Source: Zoroaster sp. YZ-2022 (lineage: Eukaryota > Echinodermata > Asteroidea > Forcipulatida > Zoroasteridae). Taken from it: a stretch of 64,000 nt of DNA. Below, in pieces: positions 1 through 12,089 of the stretch. A program made the translations under genes and the position numbers. The notes under the pieces are model-generated. The model was given only the letters and a program-made list of their open reading frames with translations. It had not been told where the DNA came from and did not search any database. Each line of letters opens with the position of its first letter. Position 1 is the first letter of the stretch. Location of the stretch: positions 38,353,060-38,417,059 of the forward strand of contig CM055826.1 in NCBI GenBank assembly GCA_029582265.1, in the 5' to 3' direction.

Positions 1-85
1 CCTGAAGTGTCAATGATCAAGGACACTAGCACCAAATTCGCCAGTCAGGAGTCAAACCCCATTCTAACGACTCGGCCAACAGCAG
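1..85 (-). mobile_element. SINE-like fragment at window start
   Basis: Matches 39572-39656, the tRNA-like end of an old SINE copy. Cut by the window edge. Confidence 0.5.
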
Positions 86-296
86 CGGCGTAGCCAGGAC
101 TTTTTCAGTGGGGGAACAGAGTGGCATTGCTTTTCAGGGCCCTGGAGGTATGGGTATTTTCCCTTTTTTTTTTTTTTTTTTTTTTTGGGGGGTGGGGGCA
201 CTATCGGGATTTTTCGTGGGGGCACCTAGGGGGCCTGGAAATTTGTGGGGGCACTGGAAATTTGTGGGGGGCCCCCGTGGCTACGCCGCTGGCCAA
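86..296. repeat. GGCGTAGCCA repeat at window start
   Basis: Bounded by GGCGTAGCCAGGACTTTTTC and, inverted, GTGGCTACGCC, with a long T run and G-rich core (GTGGGGGCAC). Copies: 39656-39882, and on the other strand 27528-27702 and 34220-34385. The glycine/phenylalanine-rich reading frames here are not genes. Confidence 0.65.
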
Positions 297-411
297 CAGG
301 AGACATGAGTTTGATGCGGTTGGCTATGGTACCCCATTATCTCCCTTAAAAGACAATTGTGGATGGACAAAAGTTAGTGTTGGTAAAACTTGTAGCTTTG
401 CATGGTGAAGA

Positions 412-560
412 GGATAAGTAAGACTAATTGCAGTGACACCATGTGAAATTCTCTATTGAGTAGTAATTAGTTTTGAAAAGAACTGGAGGTTCTGTTTTCA
501 GAACTAATTACTACTCAATAAAGAATTTCACATGGTGTCACTGCAATTAGTCTTACTTAA
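412..560. repeat. inverted pair of Penelope-like terminal repeats
   Basis: Left arm reads AAGTAAGACTAATTGCAGTG and on to AAGAACTGGAGG; the right arm is its reverse complement starting AGAACTAATTACTACTC. Together they make a hairpin of about 65 bp arms in the intron upstream of gene 1 exon 5. The equivalent in gene 2 is 39998-40177 with a longer spacer. Confidence 0.7.
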
Positions 561-610
561 AAATTAGTGTTTATCTAATATAATCTGTGATACGTTTCTT
601 ATAGTCTCAC

Positions 611-2988
611 CTGGACTACATAACCAGAGATAAGTCTAAAGTCAGGTGGTGGTACGGCTCCATCCACGAGAACCTGTCCTGACAAACCGTGGGGATTTTT
701 TCTCATTGCAAGAACGTCAAGCAGGCTGGGGGAAAATAAATAAAATCGTGAATAAATAAATCAAAATATCAAAAAATCGAAAATATACAAATATCTAAAA
801 TTTTACATTTTCAAATATGTAATAATTTAAACAAATTAGGATTTGCTGAAACAAAAACATTTTAAACATCCCATCTCCCTTTCAAGGTTCAAGGTTCATT
901 TTATTTTTTACAGCAATCAGAAAACACAACTACAATCTCAGGGTAGTCATAAAATGCCCTTTATGTATGCACGACACCTGATTGGAGCTGATGTTTTTGT
1001 CAAATGCCCTGGGAAAGCAACTCATGCATATAACTTAAGACTGATAAAGATGAATGAATAAATCACTCATATTGACTTGTATTGTAAAGATAAGGCCAAA
1101 AACCACACCTATTTTGAAGCCGACCTATGACCAGAAACGGGAGACCTTTTTTTGCCTAACTCTTGAACCACTATCTGGTTATCATGTGTGACACACTTTC
1201 AACATAAAACACCTCCTTCATTCACATAGAGTGGTTCTAACAATACTCTTCTAACATACAAAAATGCATTGCTGTTTATGTTTTTTTCAAAAGATTGGTA
1301 TATCTTACCATGATCTTACTAACGGGTACCCTTTCAGCGATAGAATCTTATTGAAATCGTAAAGACGTGAAATAATATAGGGTTTTTAGTCTATGCATAG
1401 TTAAACAGTGAATTATAATTGCCTTCGAGCCACATGTTGAAAAAAACCGAGTGCGTGTGCCGTCATTACGAGCATGTATGGTATGACGCATCTATGTACT
1501 TACGATGAGGGTAGGGATACTTTTCGAATGCCATAATAGAAGAGTGTTGAATAAATGTAGGCCCCCCCCCCAATGGTCAACGGTTTCAAAGGATTTTCAA
1601 AGGTCAAAGAAATATCCTAGATGTTTACTACGAAATCCGAATGGTTAATTAGTTAGAATATAACATTTATACTCAAAACGAAACTGGAAAAAAACAATGA
1701 CAAAATATACAATACAAGACAAGATACAAACAATTATTAAGACAATTTCCTCTATACCCTCGTAAGACACCCATATCAGAATGGAATAAACCAGAATTAG
1801 AATCGCCTACTTGACCCATTTGAGGTCAGACTGACACGCAGGACAAGTCCAGTTCAAACCAACCTCGTACCCTGGCGCAAGTTCGTGACATCATTCAAAA
1901 ATTTAAACAAAATGGCGCCTGAACCATCGATAATGTTCCTGTAAAAATAATGGGTTTTGGTGATATGGCTTATATATTATTTTAAAGCCTGACAGATGAT
2001 GCACTTTAAATATATTTCAAGGAAATTAAGTTTCTTTTTTGACAGTTATTGTCTTTATTTACGAGTTAAAAGGAGAAAATGAATGAGACATCATTGTACG
2101 TACGGCATGCCAGAATACATTTTTTTAATACAACTTTGCCGATGGTGAAGCGTCTGCGATGGACCTGCACAAAGTTTTTCCATAAATCGGCGATAATGTC
2201 TGGGACTTATTTGCGTCGCTGTTTGCGTTCATGACGACTATATGGAAAACAGGCTTTACAAGGTCGTTATGAAGATACTTACGATGTTTTGCCGCTACCA
2301 GTTGGCCCTAGAATAGCGTTCATTCCTGGTTCAAACACACCGCTGCATTAGAAAACCAGATACAAAAATCAAGTGAATAGGCAAACTCTCACATAGAAAG
2401 TCTAAATAGTATAGATAAGAAACAATGCTGGTTTGGATGTCCTAAATGTAGCCCCAAAGCCATATCTTATATGTAGGCCGTCCCTCATCTGTATGAAAGG
2501 AAATATCCTTACCTGATATCCTTTAAAATTGGCTTATACACCGACTGCTTGTTCACTTTCATTTTGACAAAGTAGTTAATGTCATGAAATGACACGACGG
2601 CGCTGTCATTTGATTGGCTATCAGCTGTTGGTTTCTGGACGCCATTTTCAAAAAGGACACCTCCCGTTGAACCGTAGCCGAAGGAATGGTCATTGCTTTT
2701 AGAGAGCTGTGCCTCGGACTGAAAATAAAGCAGAGAATATGGAAAGACATTGTGATATTATGATTGCTTCTTGATGAGTAGCACTTATTGTCCTCGATAA
2801 TTTCACCATACAGTCACGCTATTTAACAGTTTAATTTGCAAAGGAGGATGGCACACTATGCCCCTCCCATGCACAATGTTGATGATGTCCCAAATAAATT
2901 AAGTAAGTCTTACCTTTACTGAACTTCACAACATCAGTTTAAAAGATAGTCAAAAATAAATACTTACAAGTTCAATTTTGATCTCCAT
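611..2988 (-). CDS. ABCG2: ABCG2-like gene 1 (5' part only, runs off window start)
   Basis: Coding exons 1-4 at 2968-2988, 2513-2718, 2283-2342 and 611-725, same lengths and phases as gene 2. Exons 1-3 encode the same protein as gene 2, including Walker [10 protein letters not shown]. Exon 4 reads LLDVLAMRKNPHGLSG where gene 2 reads [16 protein letters not shown]. Exon 5 would lie before base 1. The whole 1-3600 stretch, introns included, is nearly the same as 39570-43212. It could be an allele-like duplicate or a young paralogue; the clustered exon 4 changes argue against simple sequencing noise. Confidence 0.85.
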
Positions 2989-3425
2989 ATCCGTTGACAC
3001 TCGACCTCAGGTGCAGGAATACAAACTTTTGATATCTAATAAACCAAAGGTGTTATGAAAATCGTTAAAAAACTTCCACCTCAATTGTATATAAATGGGC
3101 TTACTATAAAAGACTAGTTCAAATTCCCCAGGACGAATGTGGGTAATTTCTAAAAGATTTAGATTTTTAAACTTATTATTTTTGTAATTCTAATTATAAC
3201 CACAATTTTATCAAAATTGTACGTAAAACTAATAGTGTAAAGCTGACGATGGTATCACTTTTCCCTAGATCCAATTTTTTTTTTAGGTGCTGACATTCTT
3301 AGATAAAGTTTAATAAAAGCCAAAAGATTAAAGTGGGTTTCTTGTCATAATCGGTGATGTAATGCTGTTTTTATTTTATTTTTTAATTTTTTTTAATTTT
3401 TTTTATTTAGTAATCTTGTTTTTCT

Positions 3426-3687
3426 TGGGCCAGCGCCAGCCAGTGATACATATACACATATACGCGATTATTGGAACAAGACCAAATTTTCTATACACAA
3501 ACATTCATACCCTATGTAAAAAATAGTCGTTTAACACAGCGCGGCAGAATTCCAATCGATCCAGCAATTTTGACTGCAATTGGACATCGTTTCATAGCCA
3601 AAAAAAGGGGAAAACTAACAATGCCGACGCACGGGTCTGAGGCGACGCGCACAGAGACCAGAAACCAGAGACTTGTTTGTTTTGGCC
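3426..3687. repeat. CCGGTTTCTGGTC MITE-like repeat, upstream of gene 1
   Basis: Member of a family of about 260-350 bp with ends (G)CAAAAAGTC..GGTTTCTGGTC and their inverse GACCAGAAACC..GACTTTTTGGC, and a core containing CCAATCGATCCAGCAATTTT. Inverted relative to the copies at 20421, 24609 and 31290. Confidence 0.65.
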
Positions 3688-3689
3688 TA

Positions 3690-5389
3690 ATCAGGTCGAA
3701 TTCAGGAAAGAGTACTTATTTAATTCCACAGAAGAATGTATATTAAACAGAATTTGAACTAATTTTCATTATATTACTCTTTAGTCAGTGACGGAATTGT
3801 GCGCGCAATGAATTATGGGAGTTGGGTTTTGGAAAAAAGTTGTAAACAAACGCACACGTTTGTGCACAAAGTCAATGGAGGAGAAAGGTGGTCGGTCAGA
3901 AAAGTTATGTTTTTATGTATTATAGCAAAATTATGGAAAGAAAATATTAAGAATTAGTTAAATTACATACAGAACATTTGTATAATAAGAAAAGAAAAAA
4001 AAAATTCTTAGAAACCACGTAGACGGAGGATTTCTCAGCTAATTTCTGGAGTGACAGTTATATTCTAATTTGCTCATCGCACTGTACTTTTAAGGCAAAC
4101 TCAATCACTACTAACGGCCGAGAAGCTCTTCAGTTCGGTTTTCAGAACAAGTTCTTTTAGAATTATCCTCCCATCGACAAAAATATATATTGCATATAAA
4201 GGATGGTAAAACGGAGAAAACAGTGCCTTGTGCCAATTGCCTTTTTTATATGTTCCTAGCCCAAATGACCCTTTCTCTGTTATGTATACACTGAAACTGA
4301 TCGAGGAGAAAGTCCAACGTGGGCTAGTTCCTGATTTTCAATTGTTATTATTTTGTATACAATCTGATTACACTGGTCTACAGCCAAAATGCTTCCGAAA
4401 CAAATGAAGTCAAACTTGACTAATCATGGGTCAATGAGAATGGAAATGATGCTTAAAATTGTTGATTGGCTCTAGTTTTCAAGATATGGTACCGTTTAAT
4501 GACTACAAGAGACAAGCCAAGAAGCGCAGAGTAGACACTGAATAAGGACTGAACTATGAACTGATACATAGTAAGTGTTACATGAACAGGGCAGGTGACA
4601 TAATATCAAGTGAAACAACCATAAACACATGAAAAGACCTAGGTTTACAATTCATAATTAAAAATCTGCTATGTACACCATATACATAGTACATAAAATG
4701 TAAACTTAAATATCTTGGAAACAGTAGCCAATCAGCAAATTTAATTGTCATATTTGAATTCAGCACATCAAAATCCATAATAAATAGCACATTTTATCTC
4801 CGAAGCAGACAAGTTTAAAAAAATTGTTGACCAGTGTTAGCGGGAGGAAGAACAATTTATTGGCGTTTGACGAAAGCTATATAAATTAATATGGTGATTA
4901 AAACAGGCAAGTCTCATTTTAGATCTGATGGGCGGCGATCTGTGCCCCCAATCTACGATCGGGGAACGTGATGCGGTAATATCAGACGGTCCCAAAATAA
5001 TATAATAATAAGATAATAGTTTTTTGATAAGATAATAGTTCTTTGTTTGATTTTAATTATTTTAATGGTTTGTTTTTCGGGTGGCAGCAATTTTGTATTT
5101 ATTTATTTTTTAAATTTTTATTTTTTAACGTTTTTAATTTTACGCTCGACCGACACCCCCAATTTATAATCATCATTATTCTAATCTATTGTGGGTTTGA
5201 CCACGGTTAGACGATAATGCTTAATTTGTTTGTTTAAATACGATGAAATTATCTGCAAATTACTCCTTTTATAGAAGAAAAAATGCTTAAAAGACTAAAA
5301 TATGATCGTCGCACCCGAGGATCAGAATCAGCTGAGAATTTCGTAGTTTTCGTGCACAAACGTCTGCGTTTGTTTCCCAGATAACATCA
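3690..5389. other. intergenic DNA, no gene seen
   Basis: AT-rich, shared with 47135-48656 with indels; C lacks about 130 bp near 4070-4240. No splice-linked coding, no tRNA. Confidence 0.6.
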
Positions 5390-5765
5390 CAACATTGGCC
5401 CAACGTAGGGCCAACGGAACGGTTTCATTGGGCCAACGTTGGCCCAACGTAATTTTGCTCATTGGCATTACGTTTGGCCAATGTTGGGCCTTTGTATCGT
5501 TACGTTTAAGCCAATATTGAGCCAACATTGAGCCAACATATTCCAACATTGGACCCAACATTGAGCCTTTGTATCGTTGTCTTTGCGCCAACATCAAGCC
5601 AACATCGAGCCAACATAGTCCAACATTGGACCAATGTTGGGCCTTTGTATCATTGATCCAACATCGAGCCAACATTGAGCCAACATATTCCAACATTGGA
5701 CCAACATTGGGCCTTTGTATCATTGACTTTGAGCCAGCATCGAGCCAACATTGAGCCAACACACT
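5390..5765. repeat. CAACATTGG minisatellite, contig A
   Basis: Repeats of CCAACATTGG, GAGCCAACAT and GCCTTTGTATCATTGA, unit roughly 60 bp, with short self-complementary pieces (CCAACGTTGG). The long reading frames across it on both strands are by-products of the repeat. Confidence 0.85.
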
Positions 5766-5770
5766 AAAAA

Positions 5771-5980
5771 TTCCTGGGTCAGATTTGACCCATACACCGG
5801 ATTGGATATGACCCCGTTTCCGGGTCAGAATGACCCAAAAAGTTGGGTCAGATTATTTGACCCGGAAAACAAGTCAAATAATCTGACCCAACGTTCCGGG
5901 GTCATTCTTACCTGGAAAGGGTCGGGTCATATCCAACCCGGACTCACGGCTCAGATTAATGTTGACCCGGATTCCGGGTC
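5771..5980. repeat. GGGTCA foldback element, contig A
   Basis: About 210 bp that folds back on itself; centre near 5868 between TCAGATTATTTGACC and GTCAAATAATCTGACC. Full of TGACCC/GGGTCA. Probably a foldback MITE attached to the minisatellite. Confidence 0.75.
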
Positions 5981-6839
5981 TAATGAGATAAGCATGTCTT
6001 CCATGTTAAGAAGCCTTATCTATGGCAAGCAATAAAATATAAAAAAATTCTTGTTTTTATGTAACATTTAGCTGAATCATAACCTGATATAAACTGTTAC
6101 ATTTGCATAGAAAATTGCCATAAATAAGTGCATCTTTCTATAAGGAACACATGCTTACCTTGTTAGGATGGCCTAGGAAACAACACATTGTAATTTGAAG
6201 GATAACTGTAAAATGAAAAGAAACAAACAACAAATGATCTTCTGATTATTATATGTATTTATTTCTCTTTAACTGTTGAAAATACATGTTCATAAATAGT
6301 CATTTTAAAGTTATTGTTTAAAGGTGGTATTGCCACGTATCAACAGGGCATGGAATCAGAGTTCAAGTTCTAGATTAACTCAGTGACTGAAAATAATACT
6401 CACGTGGTAAGGTCATATATATAATTATGACTTCATGCTCAGTGTGATATGCCATTCTCAATGCACAACACACTCAGGATCGATGCCTGCAGGCAAAAAG
6501 CACAGTGTGAGGAACCCCCACACGAGCATACTTCAAACACGTGGTCATGAACTGGTCATGCAGTTTGTGTTGCCGTTACACCTAAGTTGATTCACCCTTT
6601 CTCTTTGGTTGAATTGTGCATTGTACTGAGACAGTACAATGTTCTTTTAAAAAGTAAGTAGACGAGGCCTACCATGGAGGAAGAGACTACTGATGACATA
6701 CTTTTGAGCCAGTCAACAGTGTCTTGCTTGTCCACCATGCGTTTTGGTACGTAACCTTTTATTATAGTGGTGGTTGCGATGGATAACATTGTCAAAACAA
6801 TGTTATCCATCGATACTTCACTACCTTATACTTCACTAC

Positions 6840-7457
6840 CTTAGAGGGGTGAGAGGTACTAAAACCCAAGGGGAGAGAGAGCAGCACTCATACGCGTCCC
6901 ATGTATAACCCCGGTCGTGCTAACCGACATACCAAAGTACGCCCAAAACACAGTACAGCCACACGGCAGGTATTACACAGGTCGCGCTCGAGTAACTACA
7001 ACAAAGCACCGGAATCTCGTGAGACAAAGGAACCCAACAGGCCTACAAAAGGGGTGCAACTTGCAAGGGCTGCATCTCATATAAGAAAAACAGAACAATG
7101 CAGTACATCATCGTGATACAAATCTGTTATTTAATATACCCTTTTACAGTAATAATAGTCAGCCCATATATACACAGTATAGTCATCACCAAGGTAGGGT
7201 CAAATCTTAATGAACACGCTAAATACTAACTCCTGCACATACTCACAGAATTAGTTCACGACCCACGGATAGGCCACACCATGACAGAATCCGCGAGACA
7301 ATAGAATGCCCAAGCTTATATTGACAAGGCGAAATATGTGACGTATGCTACATATGGCATTTCAGCCAATGGGCGCAAGTTTGTCTCAGGTGGGCGCAAC
7401 GATATTTCTAGGTAACAAGACATTATTTTGTCACTCAGAAAAATGTGCTTCATAACA
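6840..7457 (-). repeat. LTR of the same gypsy element, contig A
   Basis: Matches 50085-50702. Here the base just upstream on the minus strand is preceded by CAGGGGAGGCGTA, a good polypurine tract, so this side keeps the true 3' end of the element. The gag-pol part is missing in contig A. The left end is approximate. Confidence 0.7.
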
Positions 7458-9470
7458 TACGCCTCCCCTGAAACAAATTGACTCCTGACAATTTAATACT
7501 AATTACATGTGAACTAGGCCTATAACAATTTCGAGAGAGTAATCTCTGCTGAATCTTTTAAGTACTTGACTTATAACTCCAACAAACGCAGCAAAGGTTA
7601 ATTCTCATAGAAATTCCACGTTTAAAAAAAAAACAAAAAAAAAACGTAATACCAATTATAAGAATACGCACAATGTAAATGACTATATGTAAACAAACTA
7701 TACGCAGCTGTGTATGTAAATAACCCAAATAAAATTTTATTTAAATACATAACATACGTACTCGCCCATGACTAAATTCACAAAGAAAAATGAAAGCTTC
7801 ACCAACAACAAGTCTGAAACTTCCATTACAGTTATCTGAAACCACACAATAACTTTCCAAGTTTCAAAACCTCTAATTTCAAACTTTCCAAATTTGAAAT
7901 CTTAAATATATACATACATATATATTTGTTTCCTCAATGAGAAAAAAAAATTGAGTTCCGATGTTAGACCACGAACCTGGTGAATGTTGATCACGCACTC
8001 TCCAAATTCATAATCATTCTAATTTAAAATATTTTACAAACATATGAAATGATGTCGACCTCACTTCACACGTTTATAAATATTTCGTTCGCACTACAAT
8101 TTTTTTTGAGAACTCAATACATCTCATCAATCATTTAACTGCCTCAATTATTATTGAAATACTTCACTACCTTAAAATTGTTTCTTCAGCCATTATAACC
8201 TTAACATATACCTTATTTATTGATATTTACTTACAAATTTATTTGTTGCGTATTTATTACAATTTGAGTTCACAGTTATCAATATTTCATCTGAATTATT
8301 ATATCAACATTCAAACACATTTAAATTGCCATAATTTTACAATTCACAATATTTATTTATATAGTTTTTTGCCACTTATGTGACAGAGTCAAAGACAGCA
8401 AATGCTACACAACTCTCCTTATTGGAACTGCAGGGTTATTCGATAGAGGGGGGGGGGGGCGCCCAAGGTTTATTTTGTGCAATACTAGTGTTTAAAGTTT
8501 TACTTCTTTTTCTTAATTTTTAGTGTTTTATTCTGTTTAGTGCTTGTGCAATTTTAGGGGTAAAGTTTTTCAAATACTTTATTTATGTATTTATGTTTTT
8601 ACTTGTTCGTTGATGCATGGATGATATGATGGTACATTTGTTAAAGTCTCGTATTATATTATATTTTTACAATTCTATCTTGGTATATATTTTTTATATA
8701 TGAGGGCCCCAAATGATCAGCGTTATGGGTTACTCTCTATATAGACCATAGTTTTAAATAATTAAATTTAGTATTATTATATTTTCTTGATCTTGATTTG
8801 TTAAATTGCTCATCTCCATTTTTAGCAATTCCGAAAAGTACTGACAATCTCACAAATATTTTGGCAAGATTGTATTTGAATTTAATTTACGCACACAATT
8901 TTGGAAATTGCAGAGTTTGCATGGATAGTGTTCTGAAAATTAGAAAGTTTAAAAAAAATGTTTTACATAAAAATTATACAAATTGACTTTAGGCACCATT
9001 TTATCTCGTATTACAGGTATTTAAATTCAAAATCCATTATGATACATATTGTCACTTGTTCTCAACTTATTGAATTCAAGGTTTTTCCATAGCCACTGTA
9101 GTTAAGCTAAATTCTTATAAAACTTGGTACAGCTTGGCCATTTTATAATGATATATGCAGGCTTTCTGTCATAGATTCCTATTCTTCAGTACCCGGGACA
9201 GGAAATGGTCCGAGCAATGAGTTGGCCGTGTGTTTATGTAATAATATAAACAATGACCACCCTTCTTTAACAGACCCACGAATTACCTTGTCAGTCAAGT
9301 AGACCATGGTTTCGACGATGTGGAAAGCTTAGCGCTACAGCTGATGGACAAATCCCAGGAAATCAGTGGTAAGAATTTTTGAGAGAAAATTTCCATGCTT
9401 GAAATAATGCAAAGAGATTAAGATCATGAATATACTAGTCTTCCCTATAATGTTTCTCTCCTGACACTAT
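7458..9470. other. AT-rich DNA behind the contig A LTR, no gene
   Basis: The first bases (to about 7480, minus strand) are the polypurine tract and presumably element 3' UTR. The rest has long A/T runs and a G11 tract near 8449. A single TACTTCACTACCTTA at about 8160-8174 repeats the motif at the LTR's other end. No coding signal seen. Confidence 0.6.
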
Positions 9471-9475
9471 GAACA

Positions 9476-9715
9476 GGAAAATGTCTTAAACGCTATTGTT
9501 AGGGACAAAATGTCTTAAACAGTACAATGGGGCTTAGGTTTAAGACATTTAAATGTCTGAAATGTAATACAGCTTACGTTTCAGCCATTTAAATGTCTTA
9601 AACCTAGGTAGGGATAACGTTTAAGACATTTAAATGTCTGAAACGTTAAGGTGCTTACGTTTAAGACATTTAAATGACTGATGAAACGCTAACCAGCTTA
9701 GGTTTAAGACATTCT
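9476..9715. repeat. palindromic AAGACATTTAAATGTCTT array
   Basis: About five units spaced 40-60 bp, each a perfect or near-perfect palindrome, AAGACATTTAAATGTCTT, joined by GTTTAAG/GCTTACGTTT. No leader, no genes nearby that would suggest a CRISPR. Confidence 0.75.
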
Positions 9716-10369
9716 ACCCAGAGTGTCAGAATCTTGTGGTAGAAAATGTCTGAAATATCTCTTTGAAGTACAATCAAGAGTGACAGCATGTCTGAAGGTA
9801 CACTGACTGCCATTGTTATTGGGTTAGTTGTTTACAATAAGTACCGGTACGCAATGGGCAATAAGTGGTAGAGTACAGCTATAAACCACCATTCTGATTT
9901 CAAAGTATACTGTACATGGATATAACTGGCAACTCATTAAGAGATAAGAATTAACTCCAGTTCCTTATTCCAATATATTTCTACTGAATTCCTAATACAT
10001 TTTTGTACACTGAATAAGAACTTATTTATTCGCTCCAAGCTAACAGCTCTGGTCCATCTGTCTCATGATCACCAGTGTTCTCTTGTGTTCATGTCATACA
10101 ACCTGATTCCAAATTCTCTTAAACTTTTAGATTGAAAACCTAGAAACAAACTTCGAAAGATCTGTCACTTGTTTTAATCAAATAGAATGAGTTTCAATTA
10201 AAAAAAGAGAACAATCTGACACGGTGTTCCCATATGAGTTAGCCCAAGTACATATTACATTGGCCCTATACGTGGGTCTCATCATGCATAGATACAAATT
10301 ATGTTTTCGAAATCACTGGCTCTTACTTGGCTGTGAACACTCACAGTATACTATAGACGCATATTTTGT

Positions 10370-11660
10370 AAAGGCAACACGAACATGTTGGTGTGAACGA
10401 AAAAAGCGCAGAACCTTTCTTGTATTTTTAGTCATATGAAACGTATTGAAATGAGTCAAATGAGGGTTGCGCTCAGATGATTTGCAAAAAGCATAGCTAG
10501 CTTTCAAACTGCAACTGGACGGATGGATAACTTAGAATATGTCTGGTTTTTTAAATAGAATATGCAGAGTAGATGGCTGTGAACACTCCTGAAGTAGTTC
10601 AATGAACAATCAAGTTTTTCCTGTGGTATTTTTATATAAGAGTTCGAGCATTGGTATGAATTAAGATACCAAGACAAGTGATTGTTTGGGAAGGGCTATC
10701 CATCTTTGACCAATTTATATTAAATACTAACCTTAAAGTAAAACAAGTAATTAAAATGCAATTCACAAGCCTCCCGTGTATTTTCAATTTTGATGAGAAA
10801 ATCATCCAGGTAAGCAACGACCCCATTACAACCACGATGTTGCATCATACGAGAGACAGACGGAGTTAATCTATGAAAAATGCATGGCGCACGTTTATCT
10901 CCAAATGGAAGTTTAGTGCCATTTAAATAAGTCATCGGGATGACAGGTCACATACCGATAAGCACTTCTGAGATCCACTTTTGGAGTCATACTTTTGTTT
11001 ATTTCTCCATTTTTCACAGCGCGTTATCTAAACGGGCAGTAAATTGTGGTGCGCTTTCGTCTTTTTCACTGGTTTCGGATCGAAATTGAAGTCTGAAGCT
11101 ATATGTACATGTACACGTGATGTATAGCCTACACTGATGTTTGGAAAGGCACTAACACAAACAACCTCGGCCTACCCATTGAAATACTTTTGCGTGAAAG
11201 AAAAAAGTGCACATCAATTCTTGTATGTTTAGTCTTATGAAATGTATTGAAATGAGCCGTTGTGCTCGGATGACATTCAAAAAGCTTACTTAGCTTTCAA
11301 ACTTCAACTGGACGGATGATTAATAATGTCTGGGTTTAACTTTGAATATGTCTGGTTTTTAATAGAATATGTCACCAAATGTACACTGGTGTATGACAAT
11401 AAACCATAAATAGCCTACACTGATGTTTGGAAAGGCACTAACACAAACAACCTGGGCCTACCCACTGAATTATTTTGGCGTGAAAGAAAAAAGTGTACAT
11501 CAATTCTTGTATTTTTAGTCTTATGAAATGTATTGAAATGAGCCGTTGCGCTCGGATGACTTTCAAAAGCGTACTTAGCTTTCAAACTTCAACTGGACAA
11601 ATGATGATTAATGATGTCTGGGTGTAACTTTGAATATGTCTGGTTTTTAATAGAATACTA
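10370..11660. repeat. dispersed tandem repeat, unit about 280 bp
   Basis: Two adjacent copies (about 11120-11400 and 11401-11660) share GATGTTTGGAAAGGCACTAA, CTTATGAAATGTATTGAAAT and TGTCTGGTTTTTAATAGAAT. A third, diverged copy is at about 10380-10565, and a fragment (CACTGGTGTATGACAATAAA) at 12850. The RT fragment sits between copies. Confidence 0.7.
10632..11000 (-). pseudogene. reverse transcriptase fragment, DIRS-like
   Basis: Minus strand reads KVDLRSAYRY, then after a stop LPFGDKRAPCIFHRLTPSVS, RMMQHRG and the catalytic YLDDFLI. The FHRLT..RMM..YLDDFL combination is typical of tyrosine-recombinase (DIRS/Ngaro) retrotransposons in my memory of the family, but the piece is short. Stops and divergence show it is a dead fragment; no recombinase or other domain is nearby. 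Confidence 0.6.
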
Positions 11661-11869
11661 GCTGTTTACCCGTTTTACAGATCTGATGTAGTCCTGACAT
11701 CTGCTATGTAGACAATTAGAGAAGGGGAGCACAATTTGCGAGGGGAGCACAGTTATGGGGAATAAGAGGTAGAGATAGTTGGTTTGAACACAAATTAATG
11801 ATACAGATATCAGTGGTTAAAATTTGTATGTAAAAGCTCCTAGTCATAGAGTAGACGATCTATCTTCAG

Positions 11870-12085
11870 GTACCCATGACTCAATCTACATGTTTTCAAA
11901 TCGAATGGCCCCGGGCCTCACATGGTGCACTGCCTTCGCGCACACTGTGTGCCAACGATTGCGACTCAAATCTACACGTTTTCCAATCGAATGGCCCCTC
12001 ACATGTTTTCCACTGGCTTCGCGCACTGTTTTGTATGTCAACGATTGCGACTCAATCTACACGTTTTCAAAGTCAAATTTCAGAA
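11870..12085. repeat. tandem repeat, unit about 90 bp
   Basis: Two and a half copies of TCTACACGTTTTCCAATCGA, CTTCGCGCAC and CAACGATTGCGACTCA. The short overlapping reading frames here come from the repeat. Confidence 0.7.
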
Positions 12086-12089
12086 GTTT

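Noticed and set aside
86..408. Gly/Phe-rich frames near the window start
   Set aside because: Part of the GGCGTAGCCA dispersed repeat with a homopolymer T run.
5328..5762. 144-codon frame, Cys/Trp/Leu-rich, minus strand
   Set aside because: It is the CAACATTGG minisatellite read in frame; the C copy has a different unit count and the frame is not preserved.
9476..9715. CRISPR array
   Set aside because: Units are palindromes with variable, related spacers in an animal genome; no cas genes.
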